A stretch of DNA of 64,000 nucleotides from Synechococcus sp. UW179A (GCF_900473965.1 NZ_UCNJ01000012.1:1-64000), one strand, 5' to 3'. Shown: positions 35,328 to 45,819, counted from the first letter of the stretch. Made by a program: numbers and translations. Notes: generated by a model not told the origin, from the sequence alone.

Positions 35328-36364
35328 GAAGGAATGGCTGAAGTGGAGGCAGAGGGGCCCTGACGTTCAAGTTGACGAGCCATAAGGGCCATGGCGGTGC
35401 ATACCAGCCAGTACAGAACAGCAAGCCAGATGTAGGTCTCGAGGTGTCGACCGATATAGGCAGGATTGGCCAGCAGGCTGCGACTGATTCCAAGCAGTTC
35501 CACCAGTCCAAGAATGGCCATCAAGCTGGTGTTCTGGAGCAAGCCAATGGCTTGATTGGTGAGTGCAGGCACCGCCACGCGCAGTGCCTGAGGAAGCACC
35601 ACCAGCTGTTGGATCTGCCATGGACCCAGCCCTAATGCAGCGGCTGCCTCGAGCTGCGTGCCCGGAATGGCCTGTAAACCTCCGCGAACATCTTCGGCGA
35701 CATAGGCGGCTGCGAAGAGCGCGAAAGCCACGACGGCTCTGAGTACCCGGTTGATTTCGATCTCGACCGGCAGAAACAGGGGAAGAAGCAGTTGTCCGAA
35801 AAAGAGCACGGCAATCAATGGCACTGCTCTCATGCCATCGATGTAAAAGCGACAGAGATGACGTGGCAGCGTCAGCTTGCTTCTGCGTCCAAGGGCCAGC
35901 AAAATTCCAAGTGGTAGTGCCAGCAAACCGCTGAAGCCAGTGAGCAGCACCGTCAGCGTCAGTCCACCCCAGTCCCTCGAGCTCACCGTCTGTAAGCCCG
36001 GTCCGCCAGCAAGCAACAGCAGGCCGAAAGGAAGCATGGCGAGCCAGCACCACGAAAGAGCTAGACCACTAATTCGCCATCGTGCAGAAACGAGAGGCTG
36101 CAGCAGCGTGACCGCCGTTATGACGCACAGCAGCCCTAGCCAGAGATAAGGCCTCCAGCGCTCGTTCTCTGGGTAGGCACCTACGGCAAAAAGAGGAAGA
36201 TTCTGCGTGACAATGGACCAATCTGCTCCCACAACCAGCCAAGCAGCTGTGGACCAGACGACCCAAGCGATCAGGGCCAGGATCACAACACTGAACAGTG
36301 TCTGCAGTGGGTGATGTCTGGCTTGGAGAAGTCGTTTCCGGTACGCAGTCTGTGACCCGGTCAT
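35324..36364 (-). CDS. polar amino-acid ABC transporter permease
   Basis: This 346-residue permease has six or more membrane helices and the C-terminal EAA loop (EAAAALGLGPWQIQQLVVLPQALRVAVPALTNQ). ATG 36364 overlaps the stop of the HdeD-like gene by one base (TGATG), so translation is probably coupled to it. The frame is open to 36469. It acts with the 36889 permease. Confidence 0.87.
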   Translation of the reverse strand: MTGSQTAYRKRLLQARHHPLQTLFSVVILALIAWVVWSTAAWLVVGADWSIVTQNLPLFAVGAYPENERWRPYLWLGLLCVITAVTLLQPLVSARWRISGLALSWCWLAMLPFGLLLLAGGPGLQTVSSRDWGGLTLTVLLTGFSGLLALPLGILLALGRRSKLTLPRHLCRFYIDGMRAVPLIAVLFFGQLLLPLFLPVEIEINRVLRAVVAFALFAAAYVAEDVRGGLQAIPGTQLEAAAALGLGPWQIQQLVVLPQALRVAVPALTNQAIGLLQNTSLMAILGLVELLGISRSLLANPAYIGRHLETYIWLAVLYWLVCTAMALMARQLERQGPSASTSAIPS

Positions 36365-36864
36365 CAACTCCCGGGCTGCTCCGCAGGTGAGGTGAACAGG
36401 TTGAGAGCTGACGTGAACAAGGCGACTCCGAACAGAGTTCCTAAGGCCCAGAGACTGTCGAATGGCCACTCCACTACCAGCAGAACTCCAATCAAGGAGG
36501 TGAGTATGCCATCAACAATGCTCAGGCCGCCTGCCGGACCTGATGCACTGGCTCCTGAGGCAAGCTCCATCACACCTTCAACCAGCAGCAGGATGCCTGC
36601 GAAGAGGGTGAGGCTGACTTCACTGTCAATGGGATCAATCAGGATGAAGATTGCGCCACCGATGTAAAGCAGTCCTGAGAGAATACGGAACAGTTTCCCC
36701 TGACTGTTGCTCTCATCGCCAAGACGCAGAAATTGACCGATGCCTGCGGCAAAAGCGATCCCACCAATTCCAATTGTGAGAAGAGTTGCGGAAGCAAAGG
36801 GCAGCAGGATCGCAGCGATTGCGGCGATCACCAACAGCACCGCTGCGATGCGACGGGAATTCAT
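36364..36864 (-). CDS. HdeD/DUF308-like membrane protein
   Basis: This 166-residue protein has about six hydrophobic helices and the DUF308 pattern (AGILLLVEGVMELASG and GALTSL-like DGILTSLIGVLLVVEWPF). It sits between two permease genes of one amino-acid ABC operon, an unusual place. It might help assembly or stress tolerance; no direct evidence. Confidence 0.72.
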   Translation of the reverse strand: MNSRRIAAVLLVIAAIAAILLPFASATLLTIGIGGIAFAAGIGQFLRLGDESNSQGKLFRILSGLLYIGGAIFILIDPIDSEVSLTLFAGILLLVEGVMELASGASASGPAGGLSIVDGILTSLIGVLLVVEWPFDSLWALGTLFGVALFTSALNLFTSPAEQPGS

Positions 36865-36888
36865 GGGCTAAGGAGTAACAGAGTGATG

Positions 36889-37788
36889 CTAGGTCCGTTG
36901 TGCTGGACGAACCACGATTCGATTTAGCACCTGCATACCACCATTGATCAGAAGATTAAGTGCGAGAAAGCTCAGCAAAAGGATGAGGAATCCTTCGATG
37001 GCTCTTCCGGTCTGGGTGATCGCTGTATCACTTACGGCGTAGAGATCTGCAAAGCCAACCGCGATTGCCAGGGTGCTGTTTTTGGCCAGATTTAAATACT
37101 GACTGCTCAGAGCAGGAAGAATTGCTGGTAGAGCCTGTGGCAAGACGACCCTCCTCAGTCCCATGGTTTCGCCGATACCCAAGCTCCTAAATGCTTCCCA
37201 CTGACCCCTAGGGACGGAGTCGAGTCCACCGCGAACGACCTCCGCAATCGCTGCACCGGTGAAGACGCTCAGGCCAACTAAAACCGCAGAGAACTCCACG
37301 CTCAGGTTCAATCCAAGAATCGCGATGCCCTGATTCGAGAGGCTGATGAGCGCCCCGAGCGGAGCCATCGGTTCGGACGGCAGGCCAAGAAAAGCCACGA
37401 AATACCAGAAGAGAAGCTGCAGCAGTAAGGGAATCTGGCGGATTAAGCCCACATACAAGCCAGCTAGCTGACGCAGCAGAGGATTGAGACTGCGTCTTGC
37501 CGCTCCGGCCACAACACCCAGCACCGTGGCAAGCACGATGCTGCAAGCGATCACCCGGAGGCTGTTAAGCCAGCTCACCAGCAAAGCCCAGGCTGTGCTG
37601 TCTCCGGGCTGATAGGGAAGTGTGTGTTCGCTAAGGGCGAATCCAGCAGGCTGCCAGAGCCATTCGAAGCTCAGTCCTAGCCCTGTGCGGATCAGATTCA
37701 CGGCCAGGTTATTGACCAGAATTCCCACAAGCGTGAGAACTACTACCGCCAGGACGATCTCAAGCCATCGAAAGCCCTTCCGTTTCAT
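36889..37788 (-). CDS. polar amino-acid ABC transporter permease
   Basis: This 299-residue permease resembles the AapQ/NatG type, with the EAA loop EAFRSLGIGETMGLRRVVLPQALPA. It overlaps the binding-protein gene by four bases (ATGA). Two different permease genes suggest a heterodimeric channel. Confidence 0.88.
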   Translation of the reverse strand: MKRKGFRWLEIVLAVVVLTLVGILVNNLAVNLIRTGLGLSFEWLWQPAGFALSEHTLPYQPGDSTAWALLVSWLNSLRVIACSIVLATVLGVVAGAARRSLNPLLRQLAGLYVGLIRQIPLLLQLLFWYFVAFLGLPSEPMAPLGALISLSNQGIAILGLNLSVEFSAVLVGLSVFTGAAIAEVVRGGLDSVPRGQWEAFRSLGIGETMGLRRVVLPQALPAILPALSSQYLNLAKNSTLAIAVGFADLYAVSDTAITQTGRAIEGFLILLLSFLALNLLINGGMQVLNRIVVRPAQRT

Positions 37789-38837
37789 TGAAACGGAGGT
37801 GCAGTAATGACTCCTCCGTCGCGATGCAACTGATTGAGTCCGCGTGGGATTGGAACGGCGCTTTCTGGCCCCAGATGTCGGTTGTAGATCTCTCCGTAGT
37901 TGCCGGTGGCCTTGATCACATTCACCACGAAATCATTGCTGAGACCAAGCTTGCTGCCCAGGTCGCCTTCGACTCCAAGAAACCGCCTCAACTTCGTGAG
38001 ATCAGGATTGTCCTGTGCCTCTTTCAGCTTGTCGTTCACATTGGCCTGGGTGATTCCCATTTCCTCTGCAGTGATCACTCCATAAACCACCCAGCGCATG
38101 GCGTCTGAGAGGCGCTGATCCCCACCTGAGGACAGGGGAGCTAGAGGTTCTTTGCTGAGAACATCAGCAAGAATCACGTGCTCCTCAGGTTGTTCAAATC
38201 CTGAGCGGGCTGATGCGAGTTGGGATCGGTCTGAGGTCATTGCCTGGCAACGCCCCTGGAGATAACCAGCAACCACTTGGTTGAGATCCTGATATTTGAT
38301 CGGTTGATAGGGCAACCCAAGTGACTGAAACGCATCATTCAGGTTCTGTTCTGTCGTGGTACCCGAGCCAACACAGATCGACTGACCTTTGAGATCTTTA
38401 AGACTGCGGATTCCGCTGTTTCGCCGCACCAATAACCCCTGCCCATCGTGGAAAACGACTGGCGCAAAACTCACCCCATTTCCACCTGAAGCATCCCTAC
38501 TGAGGTTGAACGTTGTGTTGCGTGAAAGAAGATCGATCTCTCCTGTTTTCAGTGCTGTAAATCGTTCCGGTGCAGTCAGCGGTCTGTATTGCACCTTGCT
38601 GGGGTCCTCGAGTATCGCCGCCGCAAAGGCCTTGCATAAATCCACATCCAAGCCTGCGTAGTTGCCATCTCTTTGCAGGAAGCTGAAACCTGGGATCTTT
38701 CCACTGACGCCGCAACGCAGTTCCCCTCTGCTGCGAATCAGATCCACTCGGGATGCATCACCATCTCCGAGGCTTGCGCAGGCTGAGAGTGCCAGGCACG
38801 CCGAGAAAAGGGAGACAATTGAGCGACGCTTCGTCAT
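37785..38837 (-). CDS. polar amino-acid ABC transporter substrate-binding lipoprotein
   Basis: This 350-residue protein has lipobox Cys20 (LFSACLALSAC) and the AapJ/NatF-type binding fold (LRCGVSGKIPGFSF, LSRNTTFNLSRD, CVGSGTTTEQN). It heads the operon and binds neutral or acidic amino acids by family analogy. It is divergent from the 38931 gene. Confidence 0.88.
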   Translation of the reverse strand: MTKRRSIVSLFSACLALSACASLGDGDASRVDLIRSRGELRCGVSGKIPGFSFLQRDGNYAGLDVDLCKAFAAAILEDPSKVQYRPLTAPERFTALKTGEIDLLSRNTTFNLSRDASGGNGVSFAPVVFHDGQGLLVRRNSGIRSLKDLKGQSICVGSGTTTEQNLNDAFQSLGLPYQPIKYQDLNQVVAGYLQGRCQAMTSDRSQLASARSGFEQPEEHVILADVLSKEPLAPLSSGGDQRLSDAMRWVVYGVITAEEMGITQANVNDKLKEAQDNPDLTKLRRFLGVEGDLGSKLGLSNDFVVNVIKATGNYGEIYNRHLGPESAVPIPRGLNQLHRDGGVITAPPFQ

Positions 38838-38930
38838 ACGAGTGGTCCTTGGAGGGCAATTTTGTCAGAACTTCGAGAGGTTTGAGGCGGATACCTGCTG
38901 ACCTTGGCAGGAATCTCTACTGTTGCTTGC

Positions 38931-39275
38931 ATGTCGATCAAGCTCCGAAAGATGTTTCGGTTCCGAGCGGGATCCTTATTAGCCATGGGATTTGTACTGT
39001 CCATGGTTGGTTCTCCTGCTTTGAGCTGGCAGATGGGAGACCGACAGGCTTACAACAACAAGATGGCTTTGCTCAACGTGATGCTTGAGGGGGCTAAGCA
39101 GCGTGCTGTTGACACTAACGATCTTCAGACTCTTTGCCTGGTGATGAGCATCGGCAACGATGTGACAGAGCGCTATCTCCAGGAGCATTCCAGCGACCAG
39201 CAGATCGAACAGCGGTTGAAAGGAATGCGCAACGACTTCACCTCCTGCTTGGGCCTCCTTTACAGCGTTCAGTGA
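38931..39275 (+). CDS. secreted hypothetical protein
   Basis: This 114-residue protein starts at ATG 38931 (MSIKLRKMFRFRAGSLLAMGF). It has an N-terminal signal peptide to about residue 32 (FVLSMVGSPALS), then a helical part with two Cys. No family is recognised. Confidence 0.6.
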   Translation: MSIKLRKMFRFRAGSLLAMGFVLSMVGSPALSWQMGDRQAYNNKMALLNVMLEGAKQRAVDTNDLQTLCLVMSIGNDVTERYLQEHSSDQQIEQRLKGMRNDFTSCLGLLYSVQ

Positions 39276-39322
39276 ACCTGTTGATCAATCAGTTCACATA
39301 TCAACTCTAAGAATTCCCCTTG

Positions 39323-40906
39323 TCAGCCATGCCCACCATTGGGTTGGGATCCAATCCGTTCAAAGAGATTGAGACTTTCTTCGTTTAATCCCAGCACTTC
39401 GACTTTTGATCCGCCTTGCTCAAGCTTGCGAATCACCTGGTTCAGAGCGCTCACACCGCTTTGATCCCAGATATGAGCAGCTGACATATCAATGGTGACC
39501 TGGTTGGGATGGTCATGAACATCAAATCCCTGAACAAAATAAATCTTGCTTACGAAAAACAACTGTCCGTTCACGACATAGCGGCGCATCTCCTCATTCA
39601 CATCCACTGCATCAACACGGATCACTTTGGCCACTTTGCGGCTGAACAAAATGCCTGCCAAAGCCACTCCTGCAATCACTCCAAGCGCCAGATTGTGGGG
39701 CGTGGTGAGCATGGTGACGGCGAAGGTCATCAGCATCACCGCCGTGTCGCTCTTTGGGATCGACCGGAGCCGACGCAGCCCGGCGATATCAGCTGTGCTC
39801 ACAGCGATGCTGATCATCACAGCTACCAGTGCGGCCATGGGGATCTGTTCGAGCCATGGCCGTCCCAGCAGAATCATGGCCAGCAGGCTGACCCCTGAAA
39901 AGAGAGTGGAGAGCCTGGTTCGTCCACCGTTGTCGATGTTCATGACCGACTGACCAACCAGGGCGCAGCCGGCCATGCCCCCAAACAGGGAGGACACGAT
40001 GTTGGCGATGCCCTGACCTCTTGCTTCCACGTTCTTGTTGGAGTTGCTGTCGGTGCGTTCATCGAGGATGTCCTGGGTCAGAAAGGTCTCCATCAGACCC
40101 ACCAGTGAGATCGCCAGGGCCGTTGGCAGAACGATTCCCAAAGTCTCGAGACTGAAGGGAACCTTGATCTCGTCCGGCGAACCGAACGGCCAGCTCGGAA
40201 TCGGCAGTCCGGTTGGCAAGTCTCCGAGGCTGCTCACGGTGGGGATATCCAGGCTGAAACCGATCGAGATCACGGTCAGCACAATGATGGCCACCAGCTG
40301 TGATGGCACTAGTCGTGTCAGGCGCGGCAATCCATAGATGATCAACAGCCCGAGCACGACCAGTCCCCAGATCACCGGAATCTGGCTGCCTTGAGGCAGC
40401 AGGTCATGGGCGTGGCCCGCCGCATCGGTTTCGCCGAAGTGCAGATTGATGCCCAGCTGGGGAAACTGTGCCTGGAAGATCAGCAACGCCAGCGCATTCA
40501 CAAAGCCGCTGAGCACGCCTAGAGGCACGAAACGCATTTGGTAGGCCAAACGCAGCCAACCCCAGATAATTTGCAGGATGCCTGTGACCACACCGGCAAC
40601 AAGGAGGTAGGTCAATCCCAGTCCCTCTCCGCGCGCCTCCCCGGTGGCGACAAGCCCAGTCATCAGCAGTGCTGTAGAGCCTGTGGCAGAGGTGATCATC
40701 GCTGAGCGACCACCGACAAAGGCGATCGTGATCGACAGCAGAAACGCTCCAAACAGGCCAACCTGCGGATCCACACCGGCAATGCCAGAGAACGCAATCG
40801 CCTCCGGAATCATGGCGAAGGCCACCACAAGTCCGGACAGCAGATCCTTGCTTGGGTTGCCGAAGCCGACATTCATCTGCCGAGGCACGGATCCTGAGGC
40901 CATCAA
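39323..40906 (-). CDS. SulP-family anion permease with STAS domain
   Basis: This 527-residue protein has the SulP membrane domain ([30 protein letters not shown]) and a C-terminal STAS domain from about residue 430. It could transport sulfate or bicarbonate; the sequence does not decide. It is single-gene and not clearly the BicA type. Confidence 0.83.
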   Translation of the reverse strand: MMASGSVPRQMNVGFGNPSKDLLSGLVVAFAMIPEAIAFSGIAGVDPQVGLFGAFLLSITIAFVGGRSAMITSATGSTALLMTGLVATGEARGEGLGLTYLLVAGVVTGILQIIWGWLRLAYQMRFVPLGVLSGFVNALALLIFQAQFPQLGINLHFGETDAAGHAHDLLPQGSQIPVIWGLVVLGLLIIYGLPRLTRLVPSQLVAIIVLTVISIGFSLDIPTVSSLGDLPTGLPIPSWPFGSPDEIKVPFSLETLGIVLPTALAISLVGLMETFLTQDILDERTDSNSNKNVEARGQGIANIVSSLFGGMAGCALVGQSVMNIDNGGRTRLSTLFSGVSLLAMILLGRPWLEQIPMAALVAVMISIAVSTADIAGLRRLRSIPKSDTAVMLMTFAVTMLTTPHNLALGVIAGVALAGILFSRKVAKVIRVDAVDVNEEMRRYVVNGQLFFVSKIYFVQGFDVHDHPNQVTIDMSAAHIWDQSGVSALNQVIRKLEQGGSKVEVLGLNEESLNLFERIGSQPNGGHG

Positions 40907-40933
40907 TCTTCTGTTGAGTGCAGGGACCGTAGT

Positions 40934-42175
40934 TCAGAGCGGCGGCAATCGTCCTTCCGGATCCAGTGCGCTCTTGAGTTGGCGAAGTTCCGGCAACCAG
41001 TCCCCGAAGGCGTCCACCAGTTCCCGTTGATGGCCCGGCAGATGGTCATGCAATTGAGCGAGATGCACTCCAGGGCATGTTGTGCTCAAGTCGGCACTGA
41101 CCTGATTCATCCACTCAAGACTTTGTTGTCGCCCAGAGCGATCTCCAGGATTCCAGGCTGCTGTGATCCAGGGTTTCCACATGGAATCGCGGTGGACGAA
41201 GGAAGAGCTCTCGCGCTTGATTCGCATTGTTGCTCCCCCCAGTTGTTGAGCGCTGATGCGGCACTCTCCATGGGGTCTCTCCTGCATGCGACAGCTCAGC
41301 AGCTCCATCAAGGGGCCGGCCTCATGCTTCAGGGCTGGACCGAGACGCGCGAGCACTTCGCTGTGAACGGGTCTAGAAGCAACGGCTTGAGAGGCAAGGC
41401 TGCCAAAGGTCGGCTGCTCCAGTTGATCCTTGCAGTGCTGGATTGCAGCGTGCTGATCTCTTCCCAGGATTGGATCAAGTTCTTTCAGCTTTCGGGATAT
41501 GGGTTTATCGGAGCTGCAGTCCACGGCATAGATCTCCAACCTCTTCCCCCAGCTCCATTGCAGGCTGCAGGTTTCAGGCCAGCTCTCCGCGATCTGGATC
41601 AGCTCTGATAGTTGCGACGGAGGGATCAACCCATGGCGCACCTGCAGCGGTTGGAGTCGTTGGGTGCGCAGGCGCAGCCGCGTGACGATTGCCAAGAATG
41701 GTGAGGCACCCATCAGGGCGCGCCAGCGGCACACATCCTCTGCTGTTTGATGCTCCGAAAGGGCAAAGGGCTCACCTGACCCCCAGATCCCGTCGATTGC
41801 GGTGATGGAGTCCAGGGCAAGCCCCTGGGAACGGCTCAGGGGACCCATTCCTCCCGTGAGGATGAAGCCGCTGCCGGTCAGACCAGAGAGTCCGATGGGA
41901 ATGCTGCGGTCAGAGGCTCGTAAGACCTGCAGCAGCTCGGCCATCGTCAGGCCGGTTCCGAACTCGATTTCTCTTGAGTTCTCGTGATAGCAGACCTTCC
42001 GGTGTCGTCGCAGATCCACTGTCCAGCTGCCATCGCCTGCGCAGCGACTGCTGTTTCCTCCTGAGCAAACCCGCACGGGCACGGATCCGAGCGGTTGCAG
42101 CATCAGCTGCTTCAACAGCTCCGGACTGGGAGTCAGGCAACCAAGGCTCTTTGCATCACTCGCCAGCGGGTTCAT
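40934..42175 (-). CDS. FAD-linked oxidase-like protein
   Basis: This 413-residue protein starts at ATG 42175 ([11 protein letters not shown]); the longer frame overlaps the cbiX promoter. The FAD-binding segment is visible ([36 protein letters not shown]), as is a C-terminal berberine-bridge-like part ([24 protein letters not shown]). Its substrate is unknown. It is divergent from cbiX, with a 50-bp gap. Confidence 0.75.
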   Translation of the reverse strand: MNPLASDAKSLGCLTPSPELLKQLMLQPLGSVPVRVCSGGNSSRCAGDGSWTVDLRRHRKVCYHENSREIEFGTGLTMAELLQVLRASDRSIPIGLSGLTGSGFILTGGMGPLSRSQGLALDSITAIDGIWGSGEPFALSEHQTAEDVCRWRALMGASPFLAIVTRLRLRTQRLQPLQVRHGLIPPSQLSELIQIAESWPETCSLQWSWGKRLEIYAVDCSSDKPISRKLKELDPILGRDQHAAIQHCKDQLEQPTFGSLASQAVASRPVHSEVLARLGPALKHEAGPLMELLSCRMQERPHGECRISAQQLGGATMRIKRESSSFVHRDSMWKPWITAAWNPGDRSGRQQSLEWMNQVSADLSTTCPGVHLAQLHDHLPGHQRELVDAFGDWLPELRQLKSALDPEGRLPPL

Positions 42176-42225
42176 GGTCTTTGTTTTACAGCCGCGAATA
42201 GGTTTGATGCAGATGCACCGCATGT

Positions 42226-43359
42226 GTGACCCAGCAGATCGTTGCTCCTGCTGCAACCAAACATGGAGTTCTGATTTGTGGTCATGGCAGCCGCAACCGT
42301 CTGGCGGTTGCCGAGTTCGAGGGGTTGGCCAACGGACTTAAAGAGCGCCTGACCGGATTGCCGGTGGAATATGGCTTTCTTGAATTCGCACGTCCCATCC
42401 TGAGAGATGGTCTGGAAAGGCTGCGCGCGCAAGGAGTCGTCAAGGTGCTTGCCGTTCCGGCGATGTTGTTTGCCGCTGGACACGCCAAGAACGACATCCC
42501 GTCTGTGCTCAACACCTACAGCGCTGAAACTGGACTGGAGATTGACTACGGCCGTGAACTGGGCGTGGACCGCTTGATGATCGCCGCGGCAGGAGCACGC
42601 ATTGAGGAGGCTCTCAATAGGACCTCCAGGGTTGATCTCGCCAACACCATGCTTGTGGTCGTGGGTCGTGGTTCTTCGGACCCTGACGCCAATTCCAACG
42701 TTGCCAAGGTCACCAGGATGTTGGTGGAGGGTTTTGGTTTCGGCTGGGGGGAAACCGTTTATTCGGGCGTCACATTTCCTCTGGTGGAACCCGGACTGCG
42801 TCATGTGGTGAAGCTTGGTTTTAAGCGCATCATCGTGTTTCCTTATTTTCTGTTCTCCGGGGTGTTGGTCAGCCGCATCCGTCAACACACACAACGGGTT
42901 GCGGATGATCATCCCGACGTTGACTTTGTCAACGCGTCTTACTTGGGTGATCACAGCTTCGTTCTAGACACGTTCCTGGAGCGGGTTCAGGAAGTGATGG
43001 GCGGAGAAGCCGCAATGAACTGCTCTCTCTGCAAATACAGGGCTCAGGTCTTGGGCTTTGAGCAGGAAGTGGGACTTGATCAGTCAAGTCACCATCACCA
43101 TGTAGAGGGGCTCACGGAAGCCTGTGCACTCTGCGAACGGGAATGCACGGGTGTATGTCAACCCGACGGCATCCCGATTCCAGTGGGCGCTGGGCACCAT
43201 CACGATCATGACCACTGCCATGAGCATGACCAGCACAGTCATGACCAGCACAGTCATGACCATGGACACCATCCCTACCCCCACGCCGATCACCCCCTCG
43301 GACCGACAACGTTGCGTCGAACGGCACCCCAGCAGGAAGCAACTGGGTCTCAAATCTGA
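42226..43359 (+). CDS. cbiX: sirohydrochlorin cobaltochelatase with His/Cys tail
   Basis: This 377-residue CbiX-type chelatase inserts cobalt or iron into sirohydrochlorin. The catalytic His is at 20 (ICGHGSRN), and AMLFAAGHAKNDIP carries the second. The C-terminus has CxxC and CALCERECTGVC clusters, then a His-rich tail (GHHHDHDHCHEHD...), which could store metal. It starts at GTG 42226. The two-Cys clusters beyond the usual His tail are less common. Confidence 0.88.
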   Translation: MTQQIVAPAATKHGVLICGHGSRNRLAVAEFEGLANGLKERLTGLPVEYGFLEFARPILRDGLERLRAQGVVKVLAVPAMLFAAGHAKNDIPSVLNTYSAETGLEIDYGRELGVDRLMIAAAGARIEEALNRTSRVDLANTMLVVVGRGSSDPDANSNVAKVTRMLVEGFGFGWGETVYSGVTFPLVEPGLRHVVKLGFKRIIVFPYFLFSGVLVSRIRQHTQRVADDHPDVDFVNASYLGDHSFVLDTFLERVQEVMGGEAAMNCSLCKYRAQVLGFEQEVGLDQSSHHHHVEGLTEACALCERECTGVCQPDGIPIPVGAGHHHDHDHCHEHDQHSHDQHSHDHGHHPYPHADHPLGPTTLRRTAPQQEATGSQI

Positions 43360-43747
43360 AGTAATTCGGTAGAAACGGCGCACTCAGGCGTCTCTGTCTT
43401 GCCTTGGTCTCGCGAGACTTGCTCGCATAAGCGTGACTGATGTCTCGTGGCGCTGTGGAGAAAGGCTGCGGTTTTCCACAGTTCTTAGACGCTTTTCCAC
43501 TGCTATTTGCTGAAAGCAGTCGCCTGGAGGGAGAGGCTGTGGTTTTGGATTCCGGTGCCTTTCGTGACTTGACAGGGGTCCTCGCTTGATTGCTCGAGTG
43601 GTGTGCTGTGTTCGTCTTTCAAGCAAGCCGCCTGTGCTGCAATGAGTCTTGTTTGAGATCAGCGTTTGGTGGCAGCCCGTTGTTCGCTTTGACGATCAGG
43701 GAGCTTGTGTGGCTTCCTGTTGGTGGAAACGGGACGCAGAAGCGCGG
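43360..43747. other. intergenic region with several inverted repeats
   Basis: No gene is seen. Inverted repeats pair 43453-43459 with 43475-43481 and 43499-43504 with 43515-43520. Two TTTTCCAC words (43472, 43493) resemble DnaA boxes, but the region lacks the rest of an origin. It may contain a small RNA or terminator of cbiX. Confidence 0.4.
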
Positions 43748-44011
43748 ATGGATTGCAATCACTTGGAGCGCTGCATGGATCCGCAGCCGGCCACTGCATC
43801 GGATGGTGAATCACGCTTCGTGAGTCTTGAGGCTGAAATCCCTGAAGCTCTCTACCAGGGCATGAAAGCCTTCGTTGGGTCCAATCAGGCTTGGGATCAG
43901 TCCCAGGTCATGAGTTCCGCCCTGGCCCAGTTCCTTTTCCAGAACGGTTGTTCTGAGCGCGCCGTCACGGAGCTCTATCTCGATGATCTATTCAGCCGTT
44001 CCAAGGTGTAA
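43748..44011 (+). CDS. DUF2811 protein
   Basis: This 87-residue protein starts at ATG 43748 (MDCNHLERC...) and has the DUF2811 pattern (VSLEAEIPEALYQGMKAF, and SSALAQFLFQNGC). It is typical of marine Synechococcus. Role unknown. It overlaps the convergent GMC gene by 20 bp. Confidence 0.78.
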   Translation: MDCNHLERCMDPQPATASDGESRFVSLEAEIPEALYQGMKAFVGSNQAWDQSQVMSSALAQFLFQNGCSERAVTELYLDDLFSRSKV

Positions 44012-45647
44012 TTGCTGCCAGGCATGCTCTCCGGGTGATCGCCATCATGGTGAGCGTCGGGCTCTGCCAACCGGAACTGGGCCAGCAGGCGCCGTCCACA
44101 ACCAGCACATTGGGACATCGCCAGAGACGGTTCCAGCGATCAACCACGCTGTGTTCCTCGTTGCTTCCCATTGCTGCACCTCCGACTTCGTGGATGTAAT
44201 AGCCCGGAGGTGGAGCGTCCTCCTGAGCCGCAAGAGCCTTCGCGACGAGAGGCTTCACGAGTGGAAGGTGCACCTGATCTGCAAGTGATGTCGTAAGACC
44301 ACCGGCAATGTTGATGCAGTCCTGAATTGTGTTCTGCATGTGTTGCACCATGGCCTGCTCATTCGCTCCCCAGCTGCAGCTGATGTGGGGTATCGGCACA
44401 TCAAGTGGGTCGCAGTGTTGCGAGAGGCTCACCTGATTTTCTGAATCTGAGAGCACCTCACCGTGGCCGATCAGAAAGCCAAGCCGACGGTCTGGATTGC
44501 GTTTAAGCCACCGGGGCGGATCAAATCGGTTGATGGCTCCCCAGATCCCATAGCCGCGCAGAAAAGGGCGCCCGGCGCAGGTCTCAGGGGCATTTCCGAA
44601 GGGCAGGAAGAAGCTTCCTGCTCCTGAAAGCCTGCTGGATGGGTCGGATTGCTGAGCCGCGCCGCGTCCGGTTTCGCTTGGAACCGAGAAGAATCGACAG
44701 CAAGACACATGATCCATCAATCCCTTGCCCAGCAGCCCTGAGGGATCCTTGAAGCCCTTTGAATTTGCCTGTTGCTCAGACTGCAGCAGCAGTCTGAGCG
44801 TTGCGATCGTGGAGGCGCAGGTCACCACCAGATCGCATTCCAGTCGCTGCCGTTCCCCATTGATGCGGTTGACGACCACAACGGCGCGGGCTCGTTGCTG
44901 GGCGGGATCGATCTCCAGGGTCTCCGCCATTGAATTGCACAGGAGTTGCACCCGCCCTGTGGCCAGTGCTCGCTGAAGGCTGCTGCCGTTGCTGCTTGAT
45001 CGAGGCCACTCGGCTGACGTGGTGCGCTGGGGGGCCTCAAAACCCCGGGAATGGATCAAGGCAATGCCGCGCTCCTTGTGCAGGAGTTCACGCATCCGCT
45101 CTTCCTCAGGCATGAAGGGTAAAGCTGGTGCCATCTGTCCATCAGGGAGCTGCTCAAGACCATCCCGCTCACCACGGACTTCAAACAGCTGCTCGAGTGC
45201 GCTGTAGTGAGGATCGAGATCGGCATGCGTGATGGGCCAGTTTTGACCGTATCCGTCTTGATCCGCAGCTTTGAACTCATAGTCGGAAAGCCGCAGGGTG
45301 ATGCCACCCCACGTGAGGCTGCGGCCGCCAACCTGACGACCCTGGGTCCACAGAAATGGTTGATCGTCTGGCGTGCTGTACGGGTACTGACGTTCGTCCG
45401 CGTAAAGGGAGGGGTTCTGTTTCCAGTAGCCAGGGTGTTGAATCTGACGCCGATGGCGACCGCTGATCAGACCTTCGGCTCGTCTGAAACTATTGCCAGG
45501 TTCGCTCCCGAGGGCTTCCGAAGCTGATCGATCGGGACCCGCTTCCACAACCAAAACACTGAGCCCTGCTTCTGCAAGTGTCATCGCTGCCACACCGCCT
45601 GTGGCTCCCGATCCGATCACAATTGCTTCAAAGGGATTCAAGGACAC
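43992..45647 (-). CDS. GMC-family oxidoreductase
   Basis: This 551-residue flavoenzyme starts at GTG 45647 (MSLNPFEAIVIGSGATGG), which contains the Rossmann GxGxxG for FAD. C-terminal signatures are NVLVVDGACWPSSGWQSPTLTMMA and HEVGGAAMGSNEEHSVVD. It oxidises an alcohol or sugar of unknown identity. A decayed copy of its 5' end lies at 45670-45757. Confidence 0.85.
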   Translation of the reverse strand: MSLNPFEAIVIGSGATGGVAAMTLAEAGLSVLVVEAGPDRSASEALGSEPGNSFRRAEGLISGRHRRQIQHPGYWKQNPSLYADERQYPYSTPDDQPFLWTQGRQVGGRSLTWGGITLRLSDYEFKAADQDGYGQNWPITHADLDPHYSALEQLFEVRGERDGLEQLPDGQMAPALPFMPEEERMRELLHKERGIALIHSRGFEAPQRTTSAEWPRSSSNGSSLQRALATGRVQLLCNSMAETLEIDPAQQRARAVVVVNRINGERQRLECDLVVTCASTIATLRLLLQSEQQANSKGFKDPSGLLGKGLMDHVSCCRFFSVPSETGRGAAQQSDPSSRLSGAGSFFLPFGNAPETCAGRPFLRGYGIWGAINRFDPPRWLKRNPDRRLGFLIGHGEVLSDSENQVSLSQHCDPLDVPIPHISCSWGANEQAMVQHMQNTIQDCINIAGGLTTSLADQVHLPLVKPLVAKALAAQEDAPPPGYYIHEVGGAAMGSNEEHSVVDRWNRLWRCPNVLVVDGACWPSSGWQSPTLTMMAITRRACLAAITPWNG

Positions 45648-45669
45648 GGCATGAGGATGACCTACTGAT

Positions 45670-45757
45670 AGTGCCCGACGCGGTCGAGAGCTCTGGCCAG
45701 TGTCATCGCAGCTACGCCGCCTGTAGTTCCTGAACCTGCACAATCGCTGCAAAGGTG
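45670..45757 (-). pseudogene. decayed copy of the GMC gene 5' end
   Basis: The minus strand here reads AAIV..., then, after a frame change, TGGVAAMTLARAL. It aligns with EAIVIGSGATGGVAAMTLAEAG of the neighbouring enzyme, at roughly four bases in five over the best part. Frames are broken. It looks like a remnant of an older duplication. Confidence 0.5.
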
Positions 45758-45819
45758 TGCTTTGGCAAGACAGAAAGGGAGTATTTAGATAGTTTGCGAC
45801 AAGGCATTGTGTTTGATCA

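Noticed and set aside
43453-43520. Replication origin
   Set aside because: Only two near DnaA boxes, no dnaN or dnaA nearby and no AT-rich unwinding element.
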